DNA from: Streptomyces sp. SAJ15
GTDB lineage: Bacteria; Actinomycetota; Actinomycetes; Streptomycetales; Streptomycetaceae
Direction: 5' to 3'
Length of the DNA: 64,000 bases
NCBI RefSeq assembly: GCF_007595705.1
Contig: NZ_NISY01000006.1
Coordinates: 1-64,000 of the forward strand
The notes below the pieces were generated by a model. That model searched no databases. It saw only the letters and a list, made by a program, of their open reading frames with translations, and was not told the DNA's origin. The translations under genes and the position numbers were made by a program. Positions within the stretch are counted from its first letter, which is position 1. Each line of letters begins with the position of its first letter. Shown piece by piece: positions 1-8,654 of the stretch.

Positions 1-2
1 GG

Positions 3-95
3 CTGCACACCTACAATCACCACCGCGGCCACACCGCACTGAAAGGCCAACCACCCGCCAGCCGCGTCCCCAACCTCACAGGGCAATACAACTAG
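3..95 (+). CDS. IS481-family transposase, C-terminal end
   Basis: The first 93 bases read as an open frame of 30 codons ending in TAG. The translation begins LHTYNHHRGHTAL and ends RVPNLTGQYN. This is the characteristic C-terminus of IS481-type DDE transposases: a YNxxRxHxAL motif after the last catalytic acidic residue, then a P-x-SRV tail. The rest of the gene lies upstream of the window, so intactness cannot be judged. No terminal inverted repeat is obvious after the stop codon. The assignment rests on the tail motif only. Confidence 0.75.
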   Translation: MHTYNHHRGHTALKGQPPASRVPNLTGQYN

Positions 96-111
96 GTCGG
101 TCGGGAAGGTC

Positions 112-147
112 CGGCGGTGCCGGCGGTCCCGGCGGTCCCGGCGGTGC
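112..147. repeat. four tandem 9-bp units
   Basis: Four consecutive units of CGGCGGTGC or CGGCGGTCC lie between the transposase end and the next gene. They are probably slippage products next to an insertion site. No function is inferred. Confidence 0.7.
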
Positions 148-207
148 CGCACCTCGACGTCCGAATGCCGCCAGCGTGGACGGCCCTCCTCCGATCACAC
201 TGGCGGC

Positions 208-657
208 ATGAGACCTTCATCCCCCACGGACTCGGTGACCGTCCTCACCGGCATGTACGCGGCCGAGGCGGAGTACCTGGCCGCCGGAGGCCCCGGCAAG
301 GCGTCGTTCGACCTGCTGGCCCCCTTCTTCGCGCCGGACGTGGTGCTCCACCAGGCCGACGCCCTCCCCTACGGCGGCACCTGGCGCGGGCACCAGGGCA
401 TGGCGCGGTTCTTCCTCGCGATGGGCGAGGCGTGGGAGTCGTTCGACATGGTGGAGCAGGAGTTCCTCGCCACCGGCGAGACCGCCGTGGTGCTCACCCA
501 GGTCCGCGCCCGTGCTCGGGCGACCGGTCGCGAACTCTCCTTCCCGATCCTGCAGACCATCACCGTCAAGGACGGGCGGATCACCGAGGTCCGGCCGTTC
601 TACTGGGACACGCGCGCTGTCGCCGACGCCTGCGCGGAGCCGACCCCGACCGCCTGA
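208..657 (+). CDS. NTF2-like (SnoaL-type) protein
   Basis: This 149-residue protein has the size and pattern of the NTF2-like fold. It starts with an N-terminal helix (Y-AAEAEYLAAGG). The segment FFAPDVVLHQADALPYGGTW is typical of SnoaL/limonene-epoxide-hydrolase-like proteins. A GHQGMARFF helix follows, and the C-terminal strands end in ITVKDGRITEVRPFYWD. Members bind or isomerise small hydrophobic molecules, or are accessory proteins, and the substrate cannot be read from the sequence. It stands alone between the transposase end and a convergent acetyltransferase gene. The ATG start is the only good one. No strong ribosome site precedes it. Confidence 0.8.
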   Translation: MRPSSPTDSVTVLTGMYAAEAEYLAAGGPGKASFDLLAPFFAPDVVLHQADALPYGGTWRGHQGMARFFLAMGEAWESFDMVEQEFLATGETAVVLTQVRARARATGRELSFPILQTITVKDGRITEVRPFYWDTRAVADACAEPTPTA

Positions 658-686
658 GACAGCCCGCGTTCGCCCCACCGGTCGGG

Positions 687-1184
687 TCAGCCGGCCTCGT
701 CGACGCGCACCGACCGCGTCATGGCGAACTCCAGGGCGTCCGCACCGGCGCGCACGGGCTGTACCGTCCCCGTCCGCTGGAAGTCGTGACGGGTGTAGAG
801 ACGCTCGGCGGGCTCGTTGCCCTCGGCCACCCACAAACGCACCGTGGGGACGTCGTGGTCGCGTGCCCAGCGCAGCACCTCGCGCACCAGCAGGTCGCCG
901 ACCCCCCGCCCCCTCGCGGCGGGCCGCACCCACAGGGACACCAGTTCGGCGACGCCGGGGTCGGCCGGGACGACGCCGATCAGCCCGCAGACCTCGCCGC
1001 CGTCCTCGGCGACGAACTGGTTGCGCCCCGCGAGGCGCTCCCGCCACCGGTCCTCGGGGAACGCCAGCTCACGGGCGAGCGTGGAGGCGAAGGCGGTCGG
1101 GGCGTCCGCCAGGGCCGCGAGCCGGACGGCGCGGTAGAGCGCCCAGTCCGGGACGTCCAGCACCCGCACGGAGATCGTCTGCAT
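687..1184 (-). CDS. GNAT family N-acetyltransferase
   Basis: A 165-residue single-domain GNAT. The acetyl-CoA binding motif A is clear near the middle: VSLWVRPAARGRGVGDLLV, containing the R-G-x-G-x pyrophosphate loop. Before it come the strands FVAEDGGEVCGLIGVV, and after it motif B (VRLWVAEGNEPAERLY..HDFQRTG). These enzymes transfer acetyl from acetyl-CoA to an amine, and the acceptor here is unknown. It converges on the NTF2-like gene with a 29-base gap and seems to be monocistronic. Confidence 0.88.
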   Translation of the reverse strand: MQTISVRVLDVPDWALYRAVRLAALADAPTAFASTLARELAFPEDRWRERLAGRNQFVAEDGGEVCGLIGVVPADPGVAELVSLWVRPAARGRGVGDLLVREVLRWARDHDVPTVRLWVAEGNEPAERLYTRHDFQRTGTVQPVRAGADALEFAMTRSVRVDEAG

Positions 1185-1278
1185 ACGTCCGACCCTGCCA
1201 CCGACCCGAAGACCCCCGCAAGCGATGCCACCCGGCCGTAGCCGCCGGCCGCCCGTCGCCCCGCTGCTCGACGCGGGG

Positions 1279-1312
1279 GTGGAGGACGGCCGTCGGTGGA
1301 GGACGGCCGTCG
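1279..1312. repeat. 17-bp tandem duplication
   Basis: GTGGAGGACGGCCGTCG occurs twice in direct succession in the 168-base gap between the convergent-side ends of the GNAT and trypco2 genes. No gene or other signal was seen in that gap. Confidence 0.75.
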
Positions 1313-1352
1313 CCTTCCACGCCCCACTCGGCTCCCCGGCGCCGCTCGGCGC

Positions 1353-1682
1353 CTACATCCCGCCCACGCTGACGTGCGGACTGCCGTCGGGGCCCTGGGG
1401 GGTCAGGTCGATCTGGATCGTGTGCGTGGCCTCCCGCGCGACGGACCCGCCGCCACCCGCCGTGACCACACCGATCCGCAGTCCGGCCCTGCCCCCCGCC
1501 TCGCGCCGCACCTGGACCGCGAACTCCAGGTGCACCCGCTCCACCCCGAACTTGAGCGTGCGCCCGGCGCCCAACGCCTGGGCCGCCTCCAGTTCGTCGC
1601 GGACCTGTCCGATCACGTCCGCGAGCCCGGCGACCGCGTCCTCGACCCGGGCCTCGCCACGGGTTCCGTCACGTTCAGCCAT
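1353..1682 (-). CDS. trypco2 (trypsin-co-occurring domain) protein
   Basis: This 109-residue acidic soluble protein matches the pattern of trypco2, a small domain described as co-occurring with trypsin-like proteases in predicted bacterial conflict systems. An N-terminal helix (VEDAVAGLADVIGQVRDELEAA) is followed by strands LKFGVERVHLEFAVQVRREAGG, GLRIGVV and THTIQIDLTPQ. It starts with ATG after GGGGGAG. It diverges by only 36 bases from a gene whose product begins with a trypsin-like domain, exactly the pairing the domain is named for. The two probably share a control region. It is likely a partner or adaptor of that protease; this is inference from context. Confidence 0.8.
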   Translation of the reverse strand: MAERDGTRGEARVEDAVAGLADVIGQVRDELEAAQALGAGRTLKFGVERVHLEFAVQVRREAGGRAGLRIGVVTAGGGGSVAREATHTIQIDLTPQGPDGSPHVSVGGM

Positions 1683-1718
1683 CGCGTACTCCCCCCTGGG
1701 TAGTTATCGTGGGGCAGT

Positions 1719-4700
1719 ATGAGCGAGACGGTGCGCGTTGCCAACTTCGCGTCATACGAGGAGAGCTGGCGCGTCTGTCTGCTTCGTGCGCAGGACCGCG
1801 CGGAGCGTCCGCTGGGCGCCGGCGTGCTGCTCCCCGGTGGCCTGGTGCTGACCTGCGCCCATTCGGTGCTCTCCCGGCCCGCCCCGGACGGTTCGCGCGA
1901 CCCCCTGGACACGGTCTACGTCGACGTGCCGCGGGCCCCGCTCTCCCGACGGGTCGCGCCCGCGCCGCTGCCCGCCCGGGTGCTGCGCGAGTACCTCGTC
2001 CCGCCCACACCGCACTTCAGCGGCGACCTCGCGCTGCTCAAACTGAGTCGCGAACCGGACGTGCCGCACGCGGTGCTGCACCGTCAGATCCCGGCACACG
2101 GCGAACCGGTGCACTTCACCGGTTACCCGGAGGACCTCCCCGGCGGCGAGCACCTGGACGCCCGACTCATGGGCCACGGCGGACCCGCCCCGAACCCGGA
2201 GTGGGTCCAGCTGGACACGCACGGAGCGCCCTACGCCGTACGGCACGGGTACAGCGGAAGCGGGGTCGTGCACAGTCGCTCGCGCCGCCTCATCGGCATC
2301 GTGGCACACCAGTTCGGCACTCCGTACGCGCCGGTCCGCCGGGAGCACGCGTACATGATCCCCACGGAGACCGTGCTGAAGTACCTGCCCCTGGAACGGC
2401 TGGGGCTACGGGTGACCGGCGCCCGCGCCGTCTCCCGCGACATCGCCGTCGCCGCCGACCGCACCGCGTCGGGCCGGGTGCCCGGGCTGCACCGCAGGCT
2501 GACGCGATGGCTGGACGACGCACCCGACACCGAGCGGGTGGAGCTCGTCTTCGCCGGTGAGGGCCAGCACGCGCTGCTGCACACCGTGCGGTCCACCCTG
2601 ACGCTCGCCGACCGCGAACAGAGCCCCCAGTCGGCCTCCGGCGGGCTGACCGGCGAACCACGCGCGGGCAGCATCGACTTCGCCGCCGACGCGACGAACC
2701 GGACCGTGGCGGAGCTCGCGGCCCAGGCAGCGGACCGCATCGGGCTGGAGTCCGCACCCCCGAGGGAACTCCTCTCCCGGATCGCCGAGAAGAGCCCGCC
2801 GCTGATCGCCGCGCTGCTCGCCGTCGACCGCTCCGCCTCCGCCGACGCCGAGGTCGTCGCCCTGCTGCGGGCCCTGCTCGCGCACCGCCACAGCCGGCTG
2901 CTCCTCGTCTTCAGCGACCCGGAGTCGCCGCTCCTGGCCCGCGTCTGCGACGAACTGCTGGAGCCCGACTGGCCCGACCGCCGGGCCGAGCGGCTCGCCG
3001 CGCGGCTGAGCGGCCTGACGGGCACCGAGCACCGGGGCGCTCAGCCGCCGACCGGACCCCCGGGCGCCCACCCCGAGCCCCAGCGGACCATCGCGGAGCG
3101 GGCGGCGCGCCTGCACGGCACGCTCCAGCGACTGGGGCGCGACGGACCCCTGTACGGGCGCCCCGCCCTGCCGCACGCCCTGTACCGGCTCGCCGTCGAC
3201 ATCGAGGCCGCCCTGCTGGAGGCCGAATGCTCCCAGCAGGTGCGATCCGGCCCGGGGGGATGGGACGAGTTCGTGGTGGAACCGCCCGGCGACGGCCTGA
3301 CCGACCTGCCCGCGGTGACGGTCCGCGCCCCGGAGGCCATGGTCACCGCGTCCCCCGACCGGCAACTGGCCGCCGGAGACCTGCTCCACCAGCAGTACAC
3401 GGTGGTGGGACCGATCGGGCGCGGCAGCCACGGGCAGGTGTACCTGGCCCGGGACCTGCTGCTGGAGAACCGGCCCGTCGCCCTGAAGGGCATACTCGAC
3501 CCCCAGGACCCGGCCGCGGTGCTGCGCGCGCACCAGGAGCGGTTACGGCTGGTCAGCCTCAACCACCCCGCCGTCATCCGGGTCATCAACTACGCCCGCC
3601 ACCAGCCGCGCGCGGCCGAGTTCATCGTGATGGAGTTCGCGGACGGCGCGCCCCTGGAGTGGGTGGCCGACCGGATCGCCCGGGAGGAGCCCCCCTTCGC
3701 CGGCCCCCGGGTGCGGGAGTTCATCGTCGCCTACGGCCTGCGCGTGCTGGACGCGCTCGGCTACCTCCACGAGCAGGAGGGACTGGTCTACGGCGACCTC
3801 TCCCTCACCAACGTGCTGCACTGCGGCACGGGCATCAAACTCATCGACGTCGCGGGGGTACGGGAGCCGGGCGTGGCGGGTCCCGTCACCCACCGCCCAC
3901 CGGAGAGCGGACCGGCGGGCGACATGACGACCGCGGGCGACCTCTTCGGCGTCGGCGCCGTGCTGACGGAGCTCCTGGACCGCATTCCGGAGCCGCCGGA
4001 CGACCTCGGCACCCGCTCGCTGCGCCACGCGCTGCGTCGCGCCACGGACGACGACCCCCGACGGCGCTACGCCTCCGCGCGGGAGATGGCCGTCCAACTG
4101 GGCGGGGTGCTGCGCGAGCTGCGCTCGCTGAGGCTCGGGGAGGAGGCGTTCGAGCCCTCGCCGCTGTTCGCCCCCGCCGCCACTACCCTGGACGGCCAGC
4201 TCGGCAAGGCCCCGTCCCTGGACCGCTGGCGCCGGGGGAGCGACGCGGGCAGCGGCCTGGGCGCCCCGGTGCCGGGCCCGGCGGAGGCGGCGGTCGCGCT
4301 CCCGGTGCCCAAGCCCGACCGCGAGGACCCCAACTGGAAGGAGCTCCAGCGCACCTCGTACGACGACCCGGCCGGGCTGCTCCAGCTCAGCGAGGAGTGG
4401 CTGCCCTCTCCCGAGCTGCACCTGCTGCGCTGCCGCCTCCAGTTGGAGCTCGCCCGGCACGACGGCCGCGCCGCCGCCCGGCTGGTCAACGCATCGCTGG
4501 AGCACCAGCGCGCCCACCGGCTGCTCGCCGCCGAAGGCCGCGCCGCATACGACTGGCGGCTCGACTGGCACCAGGGCCTGACGCACCTCGCGCACGGCAG
4601 GGTGGAGCAGGCGCTGGCGGCCTTCGACGAGGTGTACAAGGCGATCCCCGGCGAGTACGCGCCCAAGCTGGCGCTCGGCTACTGCCACGAGTACCTGGCG

Positions 4701-5939
4701 GCCGACGCCCGCGGCTCCACCACGCCCGGCGGGCCGCCCCCGTCGGCGAGCCCCCAGACCCCCGGGTCCCCGGCCGGCCGGGGCCGCGGCGGTGGCCGAC
4801 GGGCCGAGCCCGCCGCGGGGCGGGACGGGGCCTCCAAGGGGCGGGCGCGGACCGCCGCGGCACGGGAGGGGTCCTCCGAGGGGCGGGTGGGGTCCTCCGA
4901 CGCGGGACGGGCCGAGCGCCCCACCGGACGGGCGGGGAGCTCCCCGGAAGCGGCCGAGCCCGCCGCCCCGCCGGAGACCGTCGCCGGACGGGCGGAGACG
5001 CCTGCCGGGCGGTCGGGGACCCCCGCGCGAGGGGCGGCGGAGCCCTCCACCGGGCGGACCGACGTCCCCGACCGGCGGCCACCGGCCGGCAGCCCGTCGT
5101 CGCCCGCGGCGGAGGCGGGGGAGTCCCACCCCGCCGAGGAGCGCGGCGCGCGGTCGGGCGCCGGACGACCCGGCCGCGGAGCGGAGGCGGCGGAGCCGCC
5201 GGACCCGGCCGTCGAGGCGCACGAACAGCGGGCCATGCGGTACTACGACGCCGTGTGGCGGCGCAACCACGCCCAGGGCAGCGCCGCGTTCGGGCTGGCC
5301 CGGATCCACCTCGCCCGCGGCGACCCCGACGCCGCCCTGGCCTCGCTCGACGGCGTACCCGCCGACTCCCGGCACCGTACGGCGGCCCGCACCGCGATGG
5401 TCCGCATCCATGCCGGCCCGCGCGCCGACGGCGGCCCGCCCACGGTGCGATCCATCGCCCGCGCCTACGCCGGACTGCACCGGCTGGCCAGCCACGAGGG
5501 GTTGACCGACCGACAGGCCCGCGAGCGGCTCACCGCCGAGTTGCACGAACGGCTGCTCGACCTGGTGGTGGCCGCCGGCGAGGGGCGGGGGCCGCTGGCC
5601 GAGCTGCGCGACCCGTTGCCCGCCGCCACCTCCGTGCCGGCCACCGAGCGGGAGCTGCGCGAGCAGCTGTCCGCCGTCTACCGCCTGCTCGCCAAGCAGG
5701 TGCCCCGTACCGGAGACCCGCGGCACGCGGCCCTCGCCGAGGCGCTCCTCGACAACGCCTACCGCACCCGCCCCCTGGGCCTCCGCCACTACCGCGATCG
5801 CCGCCGGGTGCCGTGGCTCGCCGCCCTCCGGCCCGCGCGCCGGACCCCGGACCCCGGAGAGGAACCGGAGTCGGGAGGGCGACGACGGACATCGGAACCC
5901 GACCGAGCTCCCGAGCCGGCGGCGGGTGACGACGGATGA
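1719..5939 (+). CDS. trypsin-like protease / PknG-type kinase / TPR fusion
   Basis: A 1406-residue fusion. Residues 1-230 form a trypsin-like domain with His48 (LTCAHSV), Asp103 (SGDLALLKL) and Ser179 (GYSGSGV), so the triad looks intact. Residues 230-550 are unrecognised. The kinase domain, about 555-830, has the glycine loop GRGSHG (567-572), Lys590, Asp693 in GDLSLTN and Asp710 in IDVAG (a DFG variant). Residues 868-995 match the TPR segment of PknG (AFDEVYKAIPGEYAPKLALG), and about 995-1165 are Ala/Gly/Arg/Pro-rich linker, followed by more TPR-like helices. PknG's rubredoxin domain is absent; the protease takes its place. No membrane segment is seen. Codon 609 is TTA. The stop overlaps the next start (ATGA). 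It probably senses or relays a signal from the two downstream membrane proteins. Confidence 0.85.
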   Translation: MSETVRVANFASYEESWRVCLLRAQDRAERPLGAGVLLPGGLVLTCAHSVLSRPAPDGSRDPLDTVYVDVPRAPLSRRVAPAPLPARVLREYLVPPTPHFSGDLALLKLSREPDVPHAVLHRQIPAHGEPVHFTGYPEDLPGGEHLDARLMGHGGPAPNPEWVQLDTHGAPYAVRHGYSGSGVVHSRSRRLIGIVAHQFGTPYAPVRREHAYMIPTETVLKYLPLERLGLRVTGARAVSRDIAVAADRTASGRVPGLHRRLTRWLDDAPDTERVELVFAGEGQHALLHTVRSTLTLADREQSPQSASGGLTGEPRAGSIDFAADATNRTVAELAAQAADRIGLESAPPRELLSRIAEKSPPLIAALLAVDRSASADAEVVALLRALLAHRHSRLLLVFSDPESPLLARVCDELLEPDWPDRRAERLAARLSGLTGTEHRGAQPPTGPPGAHPEPQRTIAERAARLHGTLQRLGRDGPLYGRPALPHALYRLAVDIEAALLEAECSQQVRSGPGGWDEFVVEPPGDGLTDLPAVTVRAPEAMVTASPDRQLAAGDLLHQQYTVVGPIGRGSHGQVYLARDLLLENRPVALKGILDPQDPAAVLRAHQERLRLVSLNHPAVIRVINYARHQPRAAEFIVMEFADGAPLEWVADRIAREEPPFAGPRVREFIVAYGLRVLDALGYLHEQEGLVYGDLSLTNVLHCGTGIKLIDVAGVREPGVAGPVTHRPPESGPAGDMTTAGDLFGVGAVLTELLDRIPEPPDDLGTRSLRHALRRATDDDPRRRYASAREMAVQLGGVLRELRSLRLGEEAFEPSPLFAPAATTLDGQLGKAPSLDRWRRGSDAGSGLGAPVPGPAEAAVALPVPKPDREDPNWKELQRTSYDDPAGLLQLSEEWLPSPELHLLRCRLQLELARHDGRAAARLVNASLEHQRAHRLLAAEGRAAYDWRLDWHQGLTHLAHGRVEQALAAFDEVYKAIPGEYAPKLALGYCHEYLAADARGSTTPGGPPPSASPQTPGSPAGRGRGGGRRAEPAAGRDGASKGRARTAAAREGSSEGRVGSSDAGRAERPTGRAGSSPEAAEPAAPPETVAGRAETPAGRSGTPARGAAEPSTGRTDVPDRRPPAGSPSSPAAEAGESHPAEERGARSGAGRPGRGAEAAEPPDPAVEAHEQRAMRYYDAVWRRNHAQGSAAFGLARIHLARGDPDAALASLDGVPADSRHRTAARTAMVRIHAGPRADGGPPTVRSIARAYAGLHRLASHEGLTDRQARERLTAELHERLLDLVVAAGEGRGPLAELRDPLPAATSVPATERELREQLSAVYRLLAKQVPRTGDPRHAALAEALLDNAYRTRPLGLRHYRDRRRVPWLAALRPARRTPDPGEEPESGGRRRTSEPDRAPEPAAGDDG

Positions 5940-7138
5940 GCCGGCCCTTCAGACGCGGCGCCCGTCCCGCGCGCCCGGGCCGATCAGCCCGGCCGATCCG
6001 CTCGGCCGCGGCGGCCCCGCCGACCGGGCTGTCGGGCCGGCTGCCGGGCGCGCTCTGGCGGCGCGCGGCCGGGCGCGGACCCACCGCCGAAGGACCGTCC
6101 ACCGCCGGCTTCCTCCGGCGCCGCACGTTCGTGCTGCCCACCCTCGCCCTCGTCGTCCTCGTCCTGAGCACCGTCGCCTTCCACGACGTCCACGGGCGTA
6201 CCGAGCGGCTGAGCAACCGCCTCACCCCCGCCCTGGTACAACTCGCCCAGGCCCGCACCGCACTGGAGCTCGCCCAGGCAGAGGCCGAACGACGCCTCCG
6301 CGAGGAGGACGGCCTCGTCGAGCTCGGCGAGACCTACCGGCTCCAGCTGACCCAGGCCGCCCAGAGCCTCAACCAGGTCGCGCAGTCCGGCGCCCTGAAC
6401 CGGGCACAGGAGCAGGAGCTGCGCGTGGTCTCCGGGTTGGTCGTCGGCTACGGCGAGAAGATCGCCTGGGCGGAGCGCCACCGGACGAGCCCGCTGCTGC
6501 GCAACGCCGGGCTGGACTACGCCGCCGGAATGCTGCGCGACCCGCCACGCGGAACCCGCCCCGGCACGGCCGGCGCGGCCGAAGCGGGCGGGAGCGCCGC
6601 GACGGACGGCGACCCCAGCACCATTCTGGGTCGCATCGGGCGCCTGGAGGCCCAACTGCGCGACGAGGTCGACGACGTGGTGGCCTGGAGCCCGCTCACC
6701 CTCGCCTTCGCCGCTTCGACGCTGTGCGCCGCCGTCGTCTTCGCCGTGACCGCGCTCGGCACGCTGGTCTTCCTCTGCCACCGGCTGCGGCTGCTCAGCC
6801 TCCAACTGGCCGTCGCGGCGGTGCCGGTGCTCCTGCTGCCGCTGCTCCTCGCCGTCGGCGGCACACAGGAGCAGTCCGCCCAGCGGCGGGCGCGCGCCAC
6901 GGTCGCCGGCCTCCAGGAGGTGCGCGCGGACCGCGACGCCCCCCGCCGGATCGAGAAGACCGGTGGTGCGGCCGCCCGACAGATCGACGCGGCCCACCCC
7001 GAGGGCTGGTCGCTGACCATGGGCATCGTCGTGGCTTGTGCCGCCGCGGGCGCCCTGACCTGCGGCGTGACCCTGTTCCTGTACGCGCGCCCCTACCCCA
7101 CCCCCGCCCGCTCCCGACGGAAGTACTCGCGAACATGA
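5936..7138 (+). CDS. four-TM sensor-like membrane protein (GlnX-like position)
   Basis: A 400-residue integral membrane protein. A basic, proline-rich cytoplasmic N-terminus precedes TM1 (about 63-80, FVLPTLALVVLVLSTVAF). A long extracytoplasmic helical region follows (about 85-245, rich in LELAQAEAE and LNQVAQSGAL heptad-like stretches). TM2 and TM3 form a hairpin (about 250-305), and after a second outside loop comes TM4 (about 360-385). One TM, a four-helix sensor bundle and further TMs resemble GlnX (Rv0412c), encoded with pknG and glnH in mycobacteria. Sequence identity to GlnX cannot be claimed by eye; the assignment rests on topology and order. It is coupled by ATGA overlaps to both neighbours. 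Confidence 0.7.
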   Translation: MSRPFRRGARPARPGRSARPIRSAAAAPPTGLSGRLPGALWRRAAGRGPTAEGPSTAGFLRRRTFVLPTLALVVLVLSTVAFHDVHGRTERLSNRLTPALVQLAQARTALELAQAEAERRLREEDGLVELGETYRLQLTQAAQSLNQVAQSGALNRAQEQELRVVSGLVVGYGEKIAWAERHRTSPLLRNAGLDYAAGMLRDPPRGTRPGTAGAAEAGGSAATDGDPSTILGRIGRLEAQLRDEVDDVVAWSPLTLAFAASTLCAAVVFAVTALGTLVFLCHRLRLLSLQLAVAAVPVLLLPLLLAVGGTQEQSAQRRARATVAGLQEVRADRDAPRRIEKTGGAAARQIDAAHPEGWSLTMGIVVACAAAGALTCGVTLFLYARPYPTPARSRRKYSRT

Positions 7139-8442
7139 CGATGCGCCTGTGGGTGAGGACCGTGCTCGCCGCGTGTCTGATCGCCGGAACCACCCTGACC
7201 GCCGGCGGCTGCTCCCGCACGACGGAGGAGCTGGTCGTCCTGGGACCCTGGACCGACGGCGAGGAGAAGCCCTTCGAGAACGCCCTGACCGAGCTCGGCG
7301 AGCGCGCCGGCCGCGCTTACGTCTACAAGGGCACGCGCTCGTTGCGCGAGACGCTGCTCGCCCAGCTCCAGGCGGGCGCCCCACCGGACGTGGTGATCTT
7401 CAGCAGCCCGGGCGACATCGCCGAGTACGCCCGCGCCGGCAAGGTGCGACAGCTCGACGAGGACCTGGCGTCGCGGGCGCGGCAGCCGTGGGCTCCGGAC
7501 GTGGCGGGCCGCGACCAGAACGGCGACTCCCGCGACGGAACGTACTGGGTGCCGGTGCGGGTGGATCTGAAGTCGCTGGTCTGGAGCCGAACGAAGCCCT
7601 CCGGGAAGGCCGGTACGCCCGCGGACTGGTGCCTGGGCATGAGCTCGGGCGCGACCTCCGGGTGGCCCGGCACCGACTGGGTGGAGGACCTGGTGCTCCA
7701 ACGCCAGGGCTGGACCGCGTACGAGCGGTGGGCCACCGGTGAGACGTCGTGGCAGGCGACCCGTCCGGCCTGGGAGGAGTGGGCGGACCTGCTCACCGCT
7801 CAGGGCGGCGACCTCGGCCGGGAGGGGCTCGCCACCTCTTTCGAACAGCTCGGCCACGGCAGGTCCGGCCTGCTGAACCGCGGCGACTGCCGCCAGGAGC
7901 ACCAGGGCTCCTTCATCCGCCGCCACTACGACGACGACGTGCGCCCGTACCGCACCCGCCACTACCTCCGCGCCCCGGAGAACCGCGAGGAGCGCGAGGC
8001 CGCGGCGGACGACGTCTTCGAGGTCTCCGGCGACATGGCCGCGGTCTTCACCTCGGACCCCGCGGCCAGGGAACTGCTCAAGGGGCTCACCTCACAGCGC
8101 TTCCGGGAGGCATGGGCCCGTGACGCCGAGCCGGGGGAGCGCCCGCTCTTCCCCGAGGGCGAGTCCGCCCCGGCCGCCGCGCGGCCCTCCGCGGCCACCG
8201 GGGCCGTCCAGGAGCTGTTCGACGGCGCGCGGCGGGTCTGTCTGGACGCGTCGGACGCCATGCCCCCCACCCTGCGGGAGGCCTTCCACCGGGCGGTCCT
8301 GGAGTTCCTCGGCGCCCCGAAGGACGCGAAGCTGCTGACCCGGCTGCTCGACCGGCTGGAGGCGGAACGGACCCTGCAGGAGCGGGAGAAGGCGTTCGTG
8401 CTGGAGGACCTGTGCGCGAGGAACGGACGGCACGGGGCATGA
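7135..8442 (+). CDS. extracellular solute-binding lipoprotein (GlnH-like position)
   Basis: A 435-residue exported lipoprotein. The N-terminus MTMRLWVRTVLAACLIAG leads to a lipobox (LTAGGC), so Cys25 would be acylated. The mature part resembles family 1 ABC solute-binding proteins (ELVVLGPWTDGEEKPFENAL, LLAQLQAGAPPDVVIFSSPG, YWVPVRVDLKSLVWSR). No ABC permease or ATPase gene is nearby, so it probably acts as a ligand sensor with the preceding membrane protein. It occupies the slot GlnH holds in the mycobacterial pknG operon, although GlnH is an amino-acid-type binder. The start at 7135 is chosen because it forms an ATGA overlap and is followed directly by the signal peptide. The same frame is open further upstream but lies antiparallel to the previous gene's codon bias. 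Confidence 0.82.
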   Translation: MTMRLWVRTVLAACLIAGTTLTAGGCSRTTEELVVLGPWTDGEEKPFENALTELGERAGRAYVYKGTRSLRETLLAQLQAGAPPDVVIFSSPGDIAEYARAGKVRQLDEDLASRARQPWAPDVAGRDQNGDSRDGTYWVPVRVDLKSLVWSRTKPSGKAGTPADWCLGMSSGATSGWPGTDWVEDLVLQRQGWTAYERWATGETSWQATRPAWEEWADLLTAQGGDLGREGLATSFEQLGHGRSGLLNRGDCRQEHQGSFIRRHYDDDVRPYRTRHYLRAPENREEREAAADDVFEVSGDMAAVFTSDPAARELLKGLTSQRFREAWARDAEPGERPLFPEGESAPAAARPSAATGAVQELFDGARRVCLDASDAMPPTLREAFHRAVLEFLGAPKDAKLLTRLLDRLEAERTLQEREKAFVLEDLCARNGRHGA

Positions 8443-8616
8443 CGACCGGCCCCGCCGCCCGAGGCGGGCCCCGCCCGCTCGACATGGGTGCCACCCGGCA
8501 CGGCGGGCGGCGTCCCACCGGGCGACGCGGAGGCGAAGACGATGGGACATCTTCCGGAGACTGAGAGATATTCAGCAGCTCATTCGATCTTCCTAAGGTT
8601 GGACACATCGAACGAG

Positions 8617-8635
8617 GCCCGGGAAACACCCGGGC
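8617..8635 (+). promoter_or_regulatory. inverted repeat in leader of oxidoreductase gene
   Basis: GCCCGGG and CCCGGGC flank a 5-base loop, seven bases upstream of the AAGGAG ribosome site (8642-8647). It could be an operator or a leader hairpin. The role is unknown. Confidence 0.4.
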
Positions 8636-8654
8636 TCCGACAAGGAGATGTGTG

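Noticed and set aside
3543..5789. 748-residue minus-strand open frame
   Set aside because: It is the antisense shadow of the protease-kinase fusion gene, which has clear domains and coupled neighbours.
5926..7134. Upstream extension of the lipoprotein frame to 5926
   Set aside because: It overlaps the whole membrane protein gene, is Arg/Pro-rich, and would bury the signal peptide at residue 404.
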